From positions 40,033,674 to 40,097,673 of the forward strand of contig NC_053142.1 in NCBI RefSeq assembly GCF_016808335.1: 64,000 nt of DNA, given 5' to 3'. Source of the stretch: Panicum virgatum (taxonomy: Eukaryota; Streptophyta; Magnoliopsida; Poales; Poaceae). The translations under genes were made by a program, and so were the position numbers. The notes under the pieces were generated by a model. That model searched no databases. It worked only from the letters and a program-made list of their open reading frames with translations, and was not told where the DNA came from. How positions within the stretch are numbered: the first letter of the stretch is position 1; every line of letters starts with the position of its first letter. Positions 15,874 through 26,006 of the stretch are shown here, piece after piece.

Positions 15874-16972
15874 GCCAGATCCTATTTGGTTCCTAAAAGT
15901 CTTTGGACTAATTTTAGTCCTGGACTAAAACAAAAAGTCTCCTCCTATTTAGTTTGAGGGACTAGAGATCATTATTTGTAGTGGTAAAAGGACCCTAATA
16001 CCCCTTCTTCTTCATAGGCTTCTTCTCTGTGTACATCCGCCGGTGCGGGCGCCTCCTCGAGCGAGCCGGCCATCCCGGCCGCCGCGCTGCTCGCGCTGTC
16101 GCGGCAGGAGCAACGGGACCAGTAGCAACAACAACGCGGGCTCGACCCCGCCATGCTCGCGTCGTTCCTGACGATGAGGTACACGGAGGCTAAGGAGCTC
16201 CGGGTCGGCGGCAAGGACGCCGCGCTCGAGTGCGCGGTGTGCCTCAGCGTTCGCCGGCGACGAAGAGCTACGGCTGCTGCCCCCGTGCAGCCACGCCTTC
16301 CACACGGACTGCATCGGGGAGTGGCTCGACAGCCACATCACCTGCCCCGCCTGCCGCTGCAACCTCGACCCCGACCAGGAGCTCGCCACGGCGGAGGGCG
16401 AGGTGGCCGCGGAGCAGGTGGCCATCGGCGTGGCCCCCGAGGGCGCCGAGGATGAGGAGGAGGAAACGAGGAGGGAGGAGGCCATGGAGCTGGAGTGGAT
16501 CGGGCGCCAGCACGCCTCGACGGCTGCCGGCGCCGGCGGCGGGGGTGAGCCCTCCTCCTCCTCCTCCTCGCTGGAGGCGCTGGCGGGAGGTGGCTGGGTC
16601 TCGCCGCCGCAGGGGGATCCGGCGGGGACGAAAGGGAGCGCGCGGCGCCGGCGGAAGCGGCGGCGCCCGGATCCGCCTCGCCGCCCACAAGAGCCACGCG
16701 GGCGGCAAGGCGTAGGCGAAGTTTCGGTGTACGGCAGCAGCGAGCGGGATGCAACGGGGGAGCAGGCGCAGAGGAGGGGGAGACGGGTGGGGGTGGGGCC
16801 CGCAGGGGTAAACTGGAATCCTAGAAAAAAAGTCCAATAAGCTCCTCTTGAGAGTCTTTTTTATTTTAAACTCTAAGGGACTTTTAGCCCAAAAATAATC
16901 CCATTAGTTTGTTTTTTTAGACCTATAACTCCCTGGGACTTTTGCATAAGTCCCTCGAAACAAACAAGGCCT
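15874..16972. mobile_element. Pack-type DNA element carrying a RING-H2 gene fragment
   Basis: A GC-rich gene fragment (about 16012-16715) is bracketed by AT-rich arms that are imperfect inverted relatives: the left arm holds CCTATTTGGTTCCTAAAAGTC and repeated GGACTAA-type motifs, the right arm ends GTCCCTCGAAACAAACAAGG. Both sides are flanked by AAATAG (15868-15873 and 16973-16978), consistent with a target duplication; an hAT-like 8-bp duplication with mismatches is possible. The surrounding sequence (GGGCTATTTTTTT to the left, AATAGCCC to the right) looks like an older element that this one entered. Confidence 0.65.
16012..16715 (+). pseudogene. Captured ATL-type RING-H2 E3 ligase fragment
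   Basis: ATL proteins are membrane-anchored RING-H2 ubiquitin ligases. The fragment starts inside the transmembrane segment (FFSVYIRRC near 16018), then after frame changes and an in-frame stop gives GLDPAMLASF and [20 protein letters not shown], then the RING-H2 finger: CAVC, a two-base deletion at about 16249 that shifts the frame, then CSHAFHTDC and [11 protein letters not shown], with spacing C-x2-C...C-x-H-x2-H-x2-C-x10-C-x2-C. The tail is acidic then basic and Gly/Ser-rich. The 5' part of the gene is missing, and the frame is broken at least twice. It is enclosed by transposon arms, so it is a captured copy, not a resident gene. Confidence 0.8.
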
Positions 16973-16978
16973 AAATAG

Positions 16979-18311
16979 TTCTAGAGGAGCCAAATAATAG
17001 GGTTGTTTCTTGGCTATTTGCAAATAGCCCATCCAAAAAACTATCATGCTATTTGGGGCTATTTCAAATAGGACCTACCGATTCTCTTACTCTCTCCTGA
17101 AAAAGTGGCAGCCAAATAATTGAAAAAATGTTTTATAAGTCAAATAGTCTTTGGTTCAAACACCTCAAGAGCTTTTTTTTATCAAACTTTAACCCTCAAA
17201 ATAACTTTTGGCTATTTCTCCTAACAGAGGCAATTGACTACCTTTCTATTGGGGTCTATCTGCGTGCCCATGGTGGTAACTAATTATAGCTAGTGTGTTT
17301 AGCTAGTGTACAGCTCCTGGACTTACTGTCTTAGAACTTACGTAATCGGTGACGCTAGAACTTGCTAGAGGCATATACATTTTCAAATTTGGTTTTTAGA
17401 AAAAGACATCAGCATCAACATCAACTAGTCCCGAAAAAAGTACAGTGATCCATCACATCGCTAGCAATGTTTTATAAAATACTTTGAGAAACGACTATGT
17501 GCAAAGCAGTTTCTTCTATTTCACATCATGATCGTAGTGGTTTTGACTCGTTATGTATTTGTGAGTTGTGACCATCCATGCCTTTTTTTTCTTTTAGTTA
17601 TTTGGTCTCCCAACTTCACCACGTAACCAAGAGATTCAAATTAAAACATTAAAAATATATAATGGAGCCATGCACTAATGCTTTGTGTAAATTTGGAAGC
17701 AGACATTGGAGTTATTTGAGTAAGCTTTTTTCTTAATGTAAATTTTAGGTTCTTTATTGGCAATGGTAAAGTAGGTAATTTAGAAACAAATATATAATTT
17801 TATGGCTATTTTTCAATGAGAACTCGCCCATTAAATAAGTGGATGGGTGCTCTATTCTTAGTCTCTAACAATAATAGTAAGATAGTCCCTTAATACCAAT
17901 TCCAGCTACATTTTTCTTCATTGGAACTTGTCTAAGTGGCATTATAAGGGTTGTAAAGGCCTTCAAATTTTATCATAGATAATCTTAAGGTTCGGTCCTA
18001 AAAGTGCAGGCTCTTATCTCATACAATTGCGAGTTAAAAATATATAAAAACTAACTTAGATTGTGAAAAAATCGCTAGGACCATAATCCGTTACTTCCTC
18101 TATCCCCTCCACCTTTTTTTTGGCACATACGTACAACACAAGTACAACGTGTATTCAAGAATCCAAACACACACCTATAACAGATACAACGACTTTATCC
18201 GACAGAAAAATGACATGACATAATTTTAAGAAAACACTAAATGTCTGACGGTACGGTGAGGCAGGCACGTGTGCTAAAAAAAGATCATGTGTCAGTGAGA
18301 GGTATCCAGCT
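16979..18311. other. AT-rich intergenic, remnants of outer element
   Basis: The first 250 bases repeat motifs such as CTATTTGCAAATAGCCC and CTATTTGGGGCTATTTC and look like the right part of an old MITE split by the Pack element. The rest is AT-rich with no supported feature. Confidence 0.45.
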
Positions 18312-19832
18312 TCAAACGAAAGAATAGATCAAATTCTCCAAATTAACGTAGGATGATCCTCCCTTCTCCAAAGCGCCTTTCGCCTTCAACTTCAGCTCCC
18401 GAGCCTTCCTCCTCCTCTCCTCCCCTTCCGCTCCCTGATCCATCAGCCTCTCCAAGGCCTCCATCACCTGTTCCATCCCCACCTCCGCTTCCGCCTCGGC
18501 TTCGCTGCCATAGGTTTTACTAGCAGTGAGGATGTTTTCCGTTGGCTTCGTCACGCCTACGGACACCCCCACGCCGAGCACGTCCACGATGAGCCTCTCG
18601 TTGACGAACTGCTCGGCGAACAGCGGCCAGGTGGCCATAGGCATGCCGGCGGCGACGGCCTCCAGAGTCGAGCCCCACCCGCAGTGCGTGAGGAAGCCGC
18701 CGACGGCCGAGTGGGCAAGGATGGCCACCTGGGGCGCCCACCCGCGCACCACCAGGCACTTGGTGTCCGCGACGCCGTCGGCGTCGGTGTTCTCGCGCAG
18801 CCACTTCTTAGCGTCGTCGGGCAGCGAGTCGGCGCCCTTGACAACCCAGAGGACGGGCCAGGGGCACGACACCAGGGCCATGCCGAGCTGCACGAGCTGC
18901 GCGGCCGGCATGCACCCGGCGCTGCCGAAGCTGGCGTACACCACGGACCCGGACGCCTTGGTGTCCAGCCACGCCATGCACCGCCTCGCATCGTCGTCGG
19001 ACATGGTCCGCGCATCGAGACCCGGCGAGTGGTTCAGCGAGACGGGCCCGACGGCGAGCACCCTTTTGCCCGTGGCCGCCGCGAGAAGCGCCGTGGAGCC
19101 GCGCTCCAGCTCCTCGAACGTGTTCACCACGACGCCGTCCGCGGCCACGTCAAACTCCCGCATCTCCTGCAGCAGCCCTCCGCCCATCGAGTTCGATGGC
19201 AGGAAATGCGGCGGCAGCTGCCTGCGCGAGACCCTGCACTCGAACGGCGGGAGGACGGGGATGTCGAAGAGCTCGTCGGGGGACGCCACAGCCTCGTGCG
19301 GCCTGTGCTTGAAGAGGTGCTCGAGGCAGAGCAGCGCGAACGCTCCGAAACCGTGGAAGGTGTAGCAGGGCACGGCGAGCTCGCGCGCCAGGCCTAGCGT
19401 CCACGGGTGGCACATCCCGGCGACGATGCAGGTCGGCCGGCAGGGCAACAACGAGGCGCCGCCGCGGCAGTGCCGCTCCACCGCCTCGCCGAACCGTTTG
19501 TTGGCGGCGAAGAAGCGCGGCACGTCGGCGGGGGAGCGGAGGAGGTCCAGCCTCTCGCAGCCCTCGGGCAGGCCGGCCTCCGCGGCCGGGAAAGGGATCG
19601 CAGCGACCGTGATCCCCGCGCCGCCGCACGGCGGCGGCGCGGCGCTGTCGACGCGGCTCTGCACGAGCGGCGCGTTGGCCGGCGTGGTGATGATGGTGAC
19701 CGCCGCGCCGTGGGAGGCGAGGAGGCAGCCGATGTCGGTCATGGGGATGATGTGGCTGATGCCACCTTGCCATGGGATGAGCACGAGGTGAGGCTTCGTG
19801 GTTCGCTCCATCTCCGGTAGCACTCTTTGCAA
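18312..19832 (-). CDS. UDP-glycosyltransferase, group D (UGT73-like), intact
   Basis: Transfers a sugar from a UDP-sugar to a small-molecule acceptor in the cytosol; acceptor unknown. Single exon, 506 aa from ATG 19832, or 498 aa from ATG 19808 (MERTTKPH). The TATA box at 19880-19886 allows either start. Visible: acceptor-side catalytic His in GGISHIIPMTD (His27), FHGFGAFALLCLEH, VNTFEELERGS, ASFGSAGCMPAAQL, and a complete 44-residue PSPG donor box from Trp365 (WAPQVAILAH, HCGWGSTLEA) to FAEQ; the final Gln usually means glucose. Unusual: at the position of the His-partner Asp it reads CIVAGMC, with Gly. The same change is found in the other two long copies, so it is a clade trait, not an error. 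It is the only fully intact copy in the array. Confidence 0.93.
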   Translation of the reverse strand: MQRVLPEMERTTKPHLVLIPWQGGISHIIPMTDIGCLLASHGAAVTIITTPANAPLVQSRVDSAAPPPCGGAGITVAAIPFPAAEAGLPEGCERLDLLRSPADVPRFFAANKRFGEAVERHCRGGASLLPCRPTCIVAGMCHPWTLGLARELAVPCYTFHGFGAFALLCLEHLFKHRPHEAVASPDELFDIPVLPPFECRVSRRQLPPHFLPSNSMGGGLLQEMREFDVAADGVVVNTFEELERGSTALLAAATGKRVLAVGPVSLNHSPGLDARTMSDDDARRCMAWLDTKASGSVVYASFGSAGCMPAAQLVQLGMALVSCPWPVLWVVKGADSLPDDAKKWLRENTDADGVADTKCLVVRGWAPQVAILAHSAVGGFLTHCGWGSTLEAVAAGMPMATWPLFAEQFVNERLIVDVLGVGVSVGVTKPTENILTASKTYGSEAEAEAEVGMEQVMEALERLMDQGAEGEERRRKARELKLKAKGALEKGGSSYVNLENLIYSFV

Positions 19833-19879
19833 TCGGTGTGTAGCTTGCTTTCTTCTTGAGGTGCCAGATTGCTGGGCAC

Positions 19880-19886
19880 TATATAT
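19880..19886 (-). promoter_or_regulatory. TATA box of the intact UGT
   Basis: TATATAT in the context GCACTATATAT on the plus strand, 48 bases upstream of the first ATG. The same GCACTATATAT context lies upstream of the next UGT (23794-23800), so the core promoter seems conserved between the duplicates. Confidence 0.6.
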
Positions 19887-19908
19887 GTGGTCTTACGGCC
19901 GGTGTGCT

Positions 19909-20139
19909 TTGGATGCGTTTGAGATATCCAAATGTCGACATGCTAGGTTCATGTCAGAGTTAGGGGCCGGGTCATGGTTGACAACTCTACTTTTCTAGGT
20001 GTTTTCTGCCTGTTAGCCAGTAACCTCGCGCCAGGAAGGGCACACAAAATGGAGAAGTCCAAGCTCCTGAAGAAAGATCCAGACTTTTTATATAAGCTGG
20101 ACTTGGATGCGTTTGAGATATTCAAATGTCGACATGCTA
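19909..20139. repeat. 37-bp direct repeat upstream of the intact UGT
   Basis: TTGGATGCGTTTGAGATA followed by a further 19 bases occurs at 19909-19945 and again at 20103-20139 with one mismatch (ATCC versus ATTC), 194 bp apart. This is the proximal promoter region of the UGT on the minus strand. Confidence 0.9.
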
Positions 20140-20687
20140 TTGTACGATGATTTCGTTTGTTGGGCAGCATTGCTGCACGTGTTTATACATTTTTTAGCTT
20201 TCTATGCATCTCTCGAGCGAGTTTTCTCTGCACGGGGTGTGTTTGACTATGCATAGATTTGTGAGGACATCATGGAAACATACATCATCAGCCCAGTCTA
20301 TCTTTGACTTTGAGAAAAGTCGGCACTCAAAACTGATGGTGAGCCCAACAAACAGTAAGTGGCGTAAGTGGCCAATCTAGCAAACACATCTAGAGGGGGC
20401 TCATCTCCCTTCTCATCTTCTTCCTCCCCTTCTTTTCTTCTTCTCCCCTTCTTCTTCATAATTTCTTCCTAAAAATGAAGGGAGGGAGCTTAGGGGGTAT
20501 CCATTGATGTTGGGGAGGTAGGGGGGCTTGATCCCCCTAGCCCCCCTGTGGCGTGTCGACTTGAAGAAGGAAAGACAGGAGTCATGTACGGACGTATGAT
20601 GGTGTCATCAACAACTGGAAAGGAACTGAAGAATTGTACTTGCGCACACGCCGTACTGCATCGAGGCAGTTTACAAAACCAAACCAC

Positions 20688-21022
20688 GGCCGTGTTTAGT
20701 TGCGCGTTGTAAAGTTTTTGAAAAGGCATCTTTCTACATTTGAAGTACTAAACATAGACTAATCACAAAAATAATTTCAAAACTTGTCTGTAAATCGCGA
20801 GACGAATCTAATGAGTCTAATTAATCCGTCATTAAAGGTTATTTACTGTAGTATTACTGTAGCAATTTAGCATCTAATTACAGTCTAATTAGATTCATTA
20901 GATTCGTCTCGCCATTTACAGACAGCAGTCGCAATACGTTTTTTATTTCGTCTAGATTTAAATCTCCATGCAGGTGCCGGAAATTTTTTTTAGAATTTTG
21001 ATTTTTTTAACTAAACACGGCC
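20688..21022. mobile_element. MITE of the GGCC-TGTTTAG family
   Basis: Ends GGCCGTGTTTAGTT and AACTAAACACGGCC; the interior carries the paired motifs gcgagacgaatctaatgag and its inverse. The target duplication is not clean. Confidence 0.82.
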
Positions 21023-22126
21023 CGCGTCGTGGGGCTCTCTGATCTCGTGGCCTGCATCTTGTTTCCCTTCAAACATACGTCATCGATGACGCCAACGACC
21101 AAAGTGCGTGGCCTTTTTATAGTGGAACAAAGTTCGATTAACCATGGGACAGCGATGCCGATGCGATATAGATCGCTCTGACCACCAGACATCCTATATT
21201 GGCTCCGAAATTTGTTGCCTGGGTTAGTCCGCGCCAGGAGTCAGTAATGAGTATTTCTTTTAAAAAATGCAACTTTTTATTTTTGAAAACTATAACACAT
21301 TCACACGACATTATATTATTTGCTTATGTTGTGGAGAGAGAGAGAGAGAGCAGTAAACCCCAAGACCATCCCGTGTCATAATATGCAAACATATATTTTT
21401 TTGAGACAACTGCAAATATGTTTTTTATATTATAAATTCAGTTTTATTCTTAGTCGCGCGTTAGGAAGAGCCCTGGATAGATCCGGCCTCAACACATCTT
21501 TTAGTTAAAACCACCCCTAGGATCCGGCAAAAAAAAGAAGAAGAAAAAGTGGGTTCACCGGCTCCTAGTTTATTTGGCCACCGGAGAGCAAATTTCTTTA
21601 CGTGCTACAGTGAATGAACAGTACATGTCGAAGGTTGCCAGTCGTCATTGCATGAGAATTCTCAAGCTGGCGGCAGCTGACAGTAGTTCACTGAATATTT
21701 TAACAACCTACCATTGTCAAGTAACACACACATCATTTTCCCTCCCTCAAGAGTCAAGACAACGGTTCTGATTCAGTTTTTAAAGCAGATTCAACAAAGC
21801 AGCTAAAATAGGGATGCAAATTAGATAATTTTTTGGTTTTGGGTCCACCCAACCCAAAAAAATGATAAAATAAATTAGAATAACATTTTGCGTAAATAAT
21901 TTGGGAGGATAAATAAAATAGAATGACATGCCACCGTAATTAATTAGCTGACAAAAAAAATACCCTTAAATACCCACTTGCATCTTAAGCTCAAACATCA
22001 ACACAGCTTGAATCTTTCTTCTAAAATGCAATGCTTGAACATTATTCAGCAAAAAGAAAGAGACCAAATAACTAAAGCGGCAAATCTCCATCACGGTGAG
22101 AAAGATAAGTGTGATGGGCCCACGCG
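21023..22126. other. Intergenic, nothing recognised
   Basis: AT-rich spacer between the MITE and the 3' end of the next UGT. A short GA run lies near 21335. No gene or element supported. Confidence 0.5.
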
Positions 22127-23635
22127 TCATACGCCGAGCTTTTCAAACAAAAGATTGGACCAAAGTCTCCAAATTATTGTAGGACGATCCTCCCTTCTCC
22201 AAAGCACCCTTCGCGGCTTCGCCTTCAGTTTCAGCTCCTGAGCCTTCTTCCTCCTCTCCTCTCCTTTAGGTCCTCGATCCATCAGCATCTCCATGGCCTT
22301 CTTCACCTGTTCCGTCCCCACCTCTGCCTCCGCTTCCATGTCGCTGCCACCAGCACTACCGGCGGTCAAGACATTTTCTGTTGCCTTCGACACACCCACG
22401 GACACCCCAATGCCAAGCACGTCCACGATGAGGCGCTCGTTGATAAACTGCTCGGCGAAAAAAGGCCAAGTGGCCATGGGAACGCCGGCGGCGATAGCCT
22501 CCAGAGTCGAGCCCCAGCCACAGTGCGTCATGAAGCCGCCGATGGCCGGGTGGGCCAGGATGGCCACCTGGGGCGCCCACCCGCGCACCACCAGGCACTT
22601 GCTGCTCGCCTCGCCGTCAGCGTCGGTGTTCTCGCCGAGCCACCTCTTGACGTCGCCGGGCAGCGAGTCGGCGCCCTTGATGAGCCAGAGGACCGGCGAG
22701 GGGCACGACACCAGAGCCATGCTGAGCTCCATGAGCTGCGCCGGCGGCATGCGCCCGGCGCTGCCGAAGCTTACGTACACCACGGACTTGGGCTCCTTGG
22801 CGTCCAGCCACGCCAGGCACCGCCTCGCGGTGGCGTCGCCCGACATGGATTGAGGGTCGAGGCTCGGCGAGCGGCACAGCGAGACGGGCCCGACGGCGAC
22901 CACTTTCTTGCCGGTGGCCTCGGCGAGAAGCGCCGCCGAGCCGCGCTCCAGCTCCTCGAAGGTGTTCACGACGACGCCGTCCGCCGCCACGTCGAACTCC
23001 CGCATCCCCCGCAGCGCCTCGCCGCCGACGGAGGCGGGCGGCAGGAAATGCGGCGGCAGCTGCCTGCTCGACAGCCGGCACCGGAGCAACGGCGGCAGGG
23101 CGGGGACGTCGAACGGCTCGTCGGTCGACGCGGCCGCCTCGTGCGGCCGGTGCGCGTACAGGCGCTCGATGCACAGCAGCGCGAACGCGCCGAACCCGTG
23201 GAAGACGTAGCAGGGCACGCCGAGCTCGCGCGCCAGGCCCAGAGTCCACGTCTGGCACATCCCGGAGACGACGCAGCTCGGCCGGCGGCGGCGCGACTCG
23301 CGGAGGCAGTGCCGCGACGCGGCCTCGCCGTGCCCCCTGTTGGCCTCGAAGAAGCGGGGCACCTCGGCGGGAGACCGGAGCAGGTCCAGCCTCTCGCAGC
23401 CCTCGGGCAGGCCGGCGTCCGCGGCCGGGAACGGTACCGCGGTGACCGTGACCGCGGCGCCGGCGCGGCCGACGCGGCCCTGAGCGATCGCTGCGTTGAC
23501 GGGCGTCGTGACGATGGTGACCTCCGCGCCGTGGGAGGCGAGGAGGCAGCCGAGGTCGGTCATGGGGATGATGTGGCTGATGGTTCCTGTCCACGGGAAG
23601 AGCACGAAGTGAGGCTCGGTGGCTCTGCTCTCCAT
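22127..23635 (-). CDS. UDP-glycosyltransferase, group D (UGT73-like), shifted C-terminus
   Basis: Tandem paralogue of the 18312 gene; single exon, 502 aa from ATG 23635. The open frame continues upstream of this ATG, but the next in-frame ATGs lie beyond the TATA box at 23794, so 23635 is the start. Visible: GTISHIIPMTD with catalytic His21, CVVSGMCQTW (Gly where Asp is usual), FHGFGAFALLCIER, YVSFGSAGRMPPAQL, PSPG box from Trp353 with HCGWGSTLEA and ending FAEQ. The last 36 residues are abnormal. An insertion of about 8 bases at about 22213-22220 (a near-duplication of GCGAAG) throws the frame after LKAK, replacing the GALEKGG-SS-Y helix of the paralogues with a basic, Trp-rich tail. The catalytic core is complete, so it may be functional, impaired or in early decay. 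Confidence 0.88.
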   Translation of the reverse strand: MESRATEPHFVLFPWTGTISHIIPMTDLGCLLASHGAEVTIVTTPVNAAIAQGRVGRAGAAVTVTAVPFPAADAGLPEGCERLDLLRSPAEVPRFFEANRGHGEAASRHCLRESRRRRPSCVVSGMCQTWTLGLARELGVPCYVFHGFGAFALLCIERLYAHRPHEAAASTDEPFDVPALPPLLRCRLSSRQLPPHFLPPASVGGEALRGMREFDVAADGVVVNTFEELERGSAALLAEATGKKVVAVGPVSLCRSPSLDPQSMSGDATARRCLAWLDAKEPKSVVYVSFGSAGRMPPAQLMELSMALVSCPSPVLWLIKGADSLPGDVKRWLGENTDADGEASSKCLVVRGWAPQVAILAHPAIGGFMTHCGWGSTLEAIAAGVPMATWPFFAEQFINERLIVDVLGIGVSVGVSKATENVLTAGSAGGSDMEAEAEVGTEQVKKAMEMLMDRGPKGEERRKKAQELKLKAKPRRVLWRREDRPTIIWRLWSNLLFEKLGV

Positions 23636-23793
23636 TTCTCGCGGCCAAGAGTTGGGCTGGAGAGTTAAAAAAAAAAGTTGGGCTGGATCAGTGGAGAGTC
23701 TGATGGTTCTCTGCCAAAGTCTAGCTAGCTTGCTGGGTTGCTGTGTGGCAGTGGTGTGCTGTCTGCTGTGGCAACCTGCTGAGCTCTTGGCAC

Positions 23794-23800
23794 TATATAT
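23794..23800 (-). promoter_or_regulatory. TATA box of the second UGT
   Basis: TATATAT in the context GGCACTATATATGC, about 160 bases upstream of the ATG at 23635 on the minus strand; same context as the 18312 gene. Confidence 0.55.
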
Positions 23801-24872
23801 GCAGGTCCAGTGGCCCTGCAGTGGGTATGCATACAGTACACAAGTCCATGAGACCACCATGGCATCATCACTGATGCACGCCAATGGGGAGAAGAAGGAA
23901 CACGATTTGGCAAGTGCCAACACTACGCGTTAAACTCATCAGAAAGAGTGAAAGACCATAGACCAGTCGTTCTTTCGTGTAGCAGAGCCGAAGTGAGCAA
24001 GTCCATCCTGGACGAAGACAATGCTGATGACCAGGGCACAAAAGAGGACGCCCTGGACTAAGCATCGGATCACAGTTTTTTTTAAAGAAAAAAAAGAAAT
24101 CAAGAGCGCGGCTGAAACGCCCTGCCCCAGCTCCAAATTTGCTGCAGCTGGTGCAACCCGAACTTATTTTCAGCTATTTTGGTTCGTAGATTTCACCGGC
24201 CTCCTCCTCAAACAACACAGGCACTGGCAGAGCTACATGTAGATAAAAGTGGGCCGTGGGCCCCCCTTGTTCAAATGAAATCACATAGTCATGCAAAATT
24301 AAAGTCTTGAAGGTCCATTTCGTGTACAACTCACCTAGTCTGACAGAAGTTGCAGACAACACTGCATCCCTGCAAACGCTGAAAAACTGAGCTTCGACTG
24401 ATTCATTTCTAGCTCCGCCATTGTGTCCTTGCGAATGCTGAAAATAGCCCCCCTACCGTTCATTTCTAGCTCCGCCACTAAACACAGGCGATTCAGTCCA
24501 GAACATTTTGCCGACACATCACTTGGAGAAAAGGTGAGCAGCCGTTACGACTCATTTCCATTGCAGTGGACGTGTTCCGGGGAATTTTCAGCAAATGAAC
24601 GTTGATTGCCAGCACAAGAGACGTTTAGTGTGTGTGGACTTCTCCTTAGTTTTTTCCATTGCGAGCAGTTGCAAGCTGTCGTCTTGCATCGCAGGAGGTC
24701 CGAGCTGTCGCATGACGCAAGGACTTGCAAGTTGCATCGACAGGGAGTCGCGCCATGTCATCAGTGACGCTAAAATGGTTTACGCGATACGTTAATGTGG
24801 GGCCCATTTATGGTTGCTGCCTCTATTAAACAGAACCGCTCTTGGGCCCGATATACATACAGGCGCTCAGCT
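23801..24872. other. Intergenic, nothing recognised
   Basis: Contains a local direct repeat ending TTCATTTCTAGCTCCGCCA (copies end near 24420 and 24477). No gene supported. Confidence 0.45.
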
Positions 24873-25310
24873 CAGGATGTAAGCGGGCCGGTCTGCAGAC
24901 TGCCTGCAGGCCGCCGCAACTGCCGCATGCACAGATTCTCATCCTGCACGGGCCCGTGTGCTACATATAATCATCCTGCATTGACCCGCTAGGCCCGGCC
25001 GGAGCATGCAAGCAGACTTGCAGGCCGCCGCAGCCGCCGCATGCAATACTCCAATGTGCACTCACGTATCACATATCACTATATAAAAACTGCAGGACGA
25101 TGACAGTTCAGACTTAATAAAAGGATACCACAAAATGATTGACGCATGTTGAGTTACCATCTACACTAAAAACAAACATCATTGACATCGTCTACACAAC
25201 CTTAATTCATCGTCACAATGCTTGATGAATCCAAAATTCTACTGTGGATGGACCGTCACTTGACAAATACCACAACAGATGCTATCCCAATCACTTGACA
25301 CTATTTTTTC

Positions 25311-25429
25311 CCTAGCATTGAGCTGGTCAGATATGAAGCCAGCAAGAATCCCACCAATGATTCCATCTCCATCAAACAAAACTGAAAGATATTCAGCAGA
25401 TGCAGCTGATATGTGCTCGCCTCCAATAG
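25311..25429 (-). pseudogene. Glycerol-3-phosphate permease-like exon fragment captured in hAT
   Basis: Reads downward from a splice acceptor (TTTTTCCCAG before 25429) as IGGEHISAASAEYLSVLFDG, then GIIGGILAGFISDQLNAR. This resembles the LSxLFDxGGIxGGILAGxxSDxLxAR segment of plant MFS glycerol-3-phosphate transporters. The acceptor site shows the fragment came from genomic DNA. No neighbouring exons were found, so it is a fragment inside the transposon. Confidence 0.6.
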
Positions 25430-25812
25430 CTGGGAAAAATAAAGTGAAGAAATATGTCAAGGATTACTCGAATCATGGCAAGATGAAAATAGCAAACGAA
25501 GTTCACAAGTCGTGCACAAGATAAGTAATTTCTGGAAAAAAGTGACAAAAGGCAAGACAATGAGACACCACTAGGCAGTATGACCAGGAGAGAGCTGAAA
25601 TCAGTTAAACAGAACAGAACAATAGCGTCAAAATAAACTGGTAACTAGCAGAGCGTAAGAGCATAATATTGTTGAATTATGGTTTGTTCATTCTGAACCA
25701 GAACCAGGCAAAAACAGGACCAATACAAGGGTGGCTTATTCCCTGTAGCAACATGTAAATTTAAAATTTTAATGCATGTTGTATTCAGAAGCCAAGAGCC
25801 CAAGATACTAAC

Positions 25813-25905
25813 CTCACAAACTGCGGTGCCAACAAAATCACCTTTTTCATCATCTAGCATCCCAGCTGGAAGCTCCAACAAGAATTTCCCAATAGGAACC
25901 CTTAC
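25813..25905 (-). pseudogene. Nudix hydrolase (NUDT14-like) exon captured in hAT
   Basis: A clean 93-base exon with acceptor (CCAG) and donor (GTTAGT) encodes VRVPIGKFLLELPAGMLDDE then KGDFVGTAVCE, very close to the segment just before the Nudix box of plant ADP-sugar diphosphatases, where the family has TAVREVEEE. The Cys replaces the usual Arg, and the Nudix box itself (REVEEE part) is absent. Thus it cannot encode an active enzyme. Orientation matches the transposase. Confidence 0.8.
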
Positions 25906-26006
25906 CTGGAATTTTGATAGCAGCTATAGGTGAATTTGCTTACTGAATATCAAACCATGCGCTATAAATCATGCAGCTATAGAGACTGACCTTGTCTTTC
26001 AAGTCA

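Noticed and set aside
16153..16455. Intact RING-H2 gene
   Set aside because: A two-base deletion after CAVCLSV and an in-frame stop upstream of the ATG break the protein, and transposon arms enclose it.
22523..23668. Long plus-strand open frame (381 codons) opposite the UGT gene
   Set aside because: Antisense shadow produced by the GC-rich third positions of the UGT; Arg/Gly/Ala-rich with no domain. Similar shadows at 14569-15399, 18526-19365 and 44149-45099 (minus strand) were also left out.
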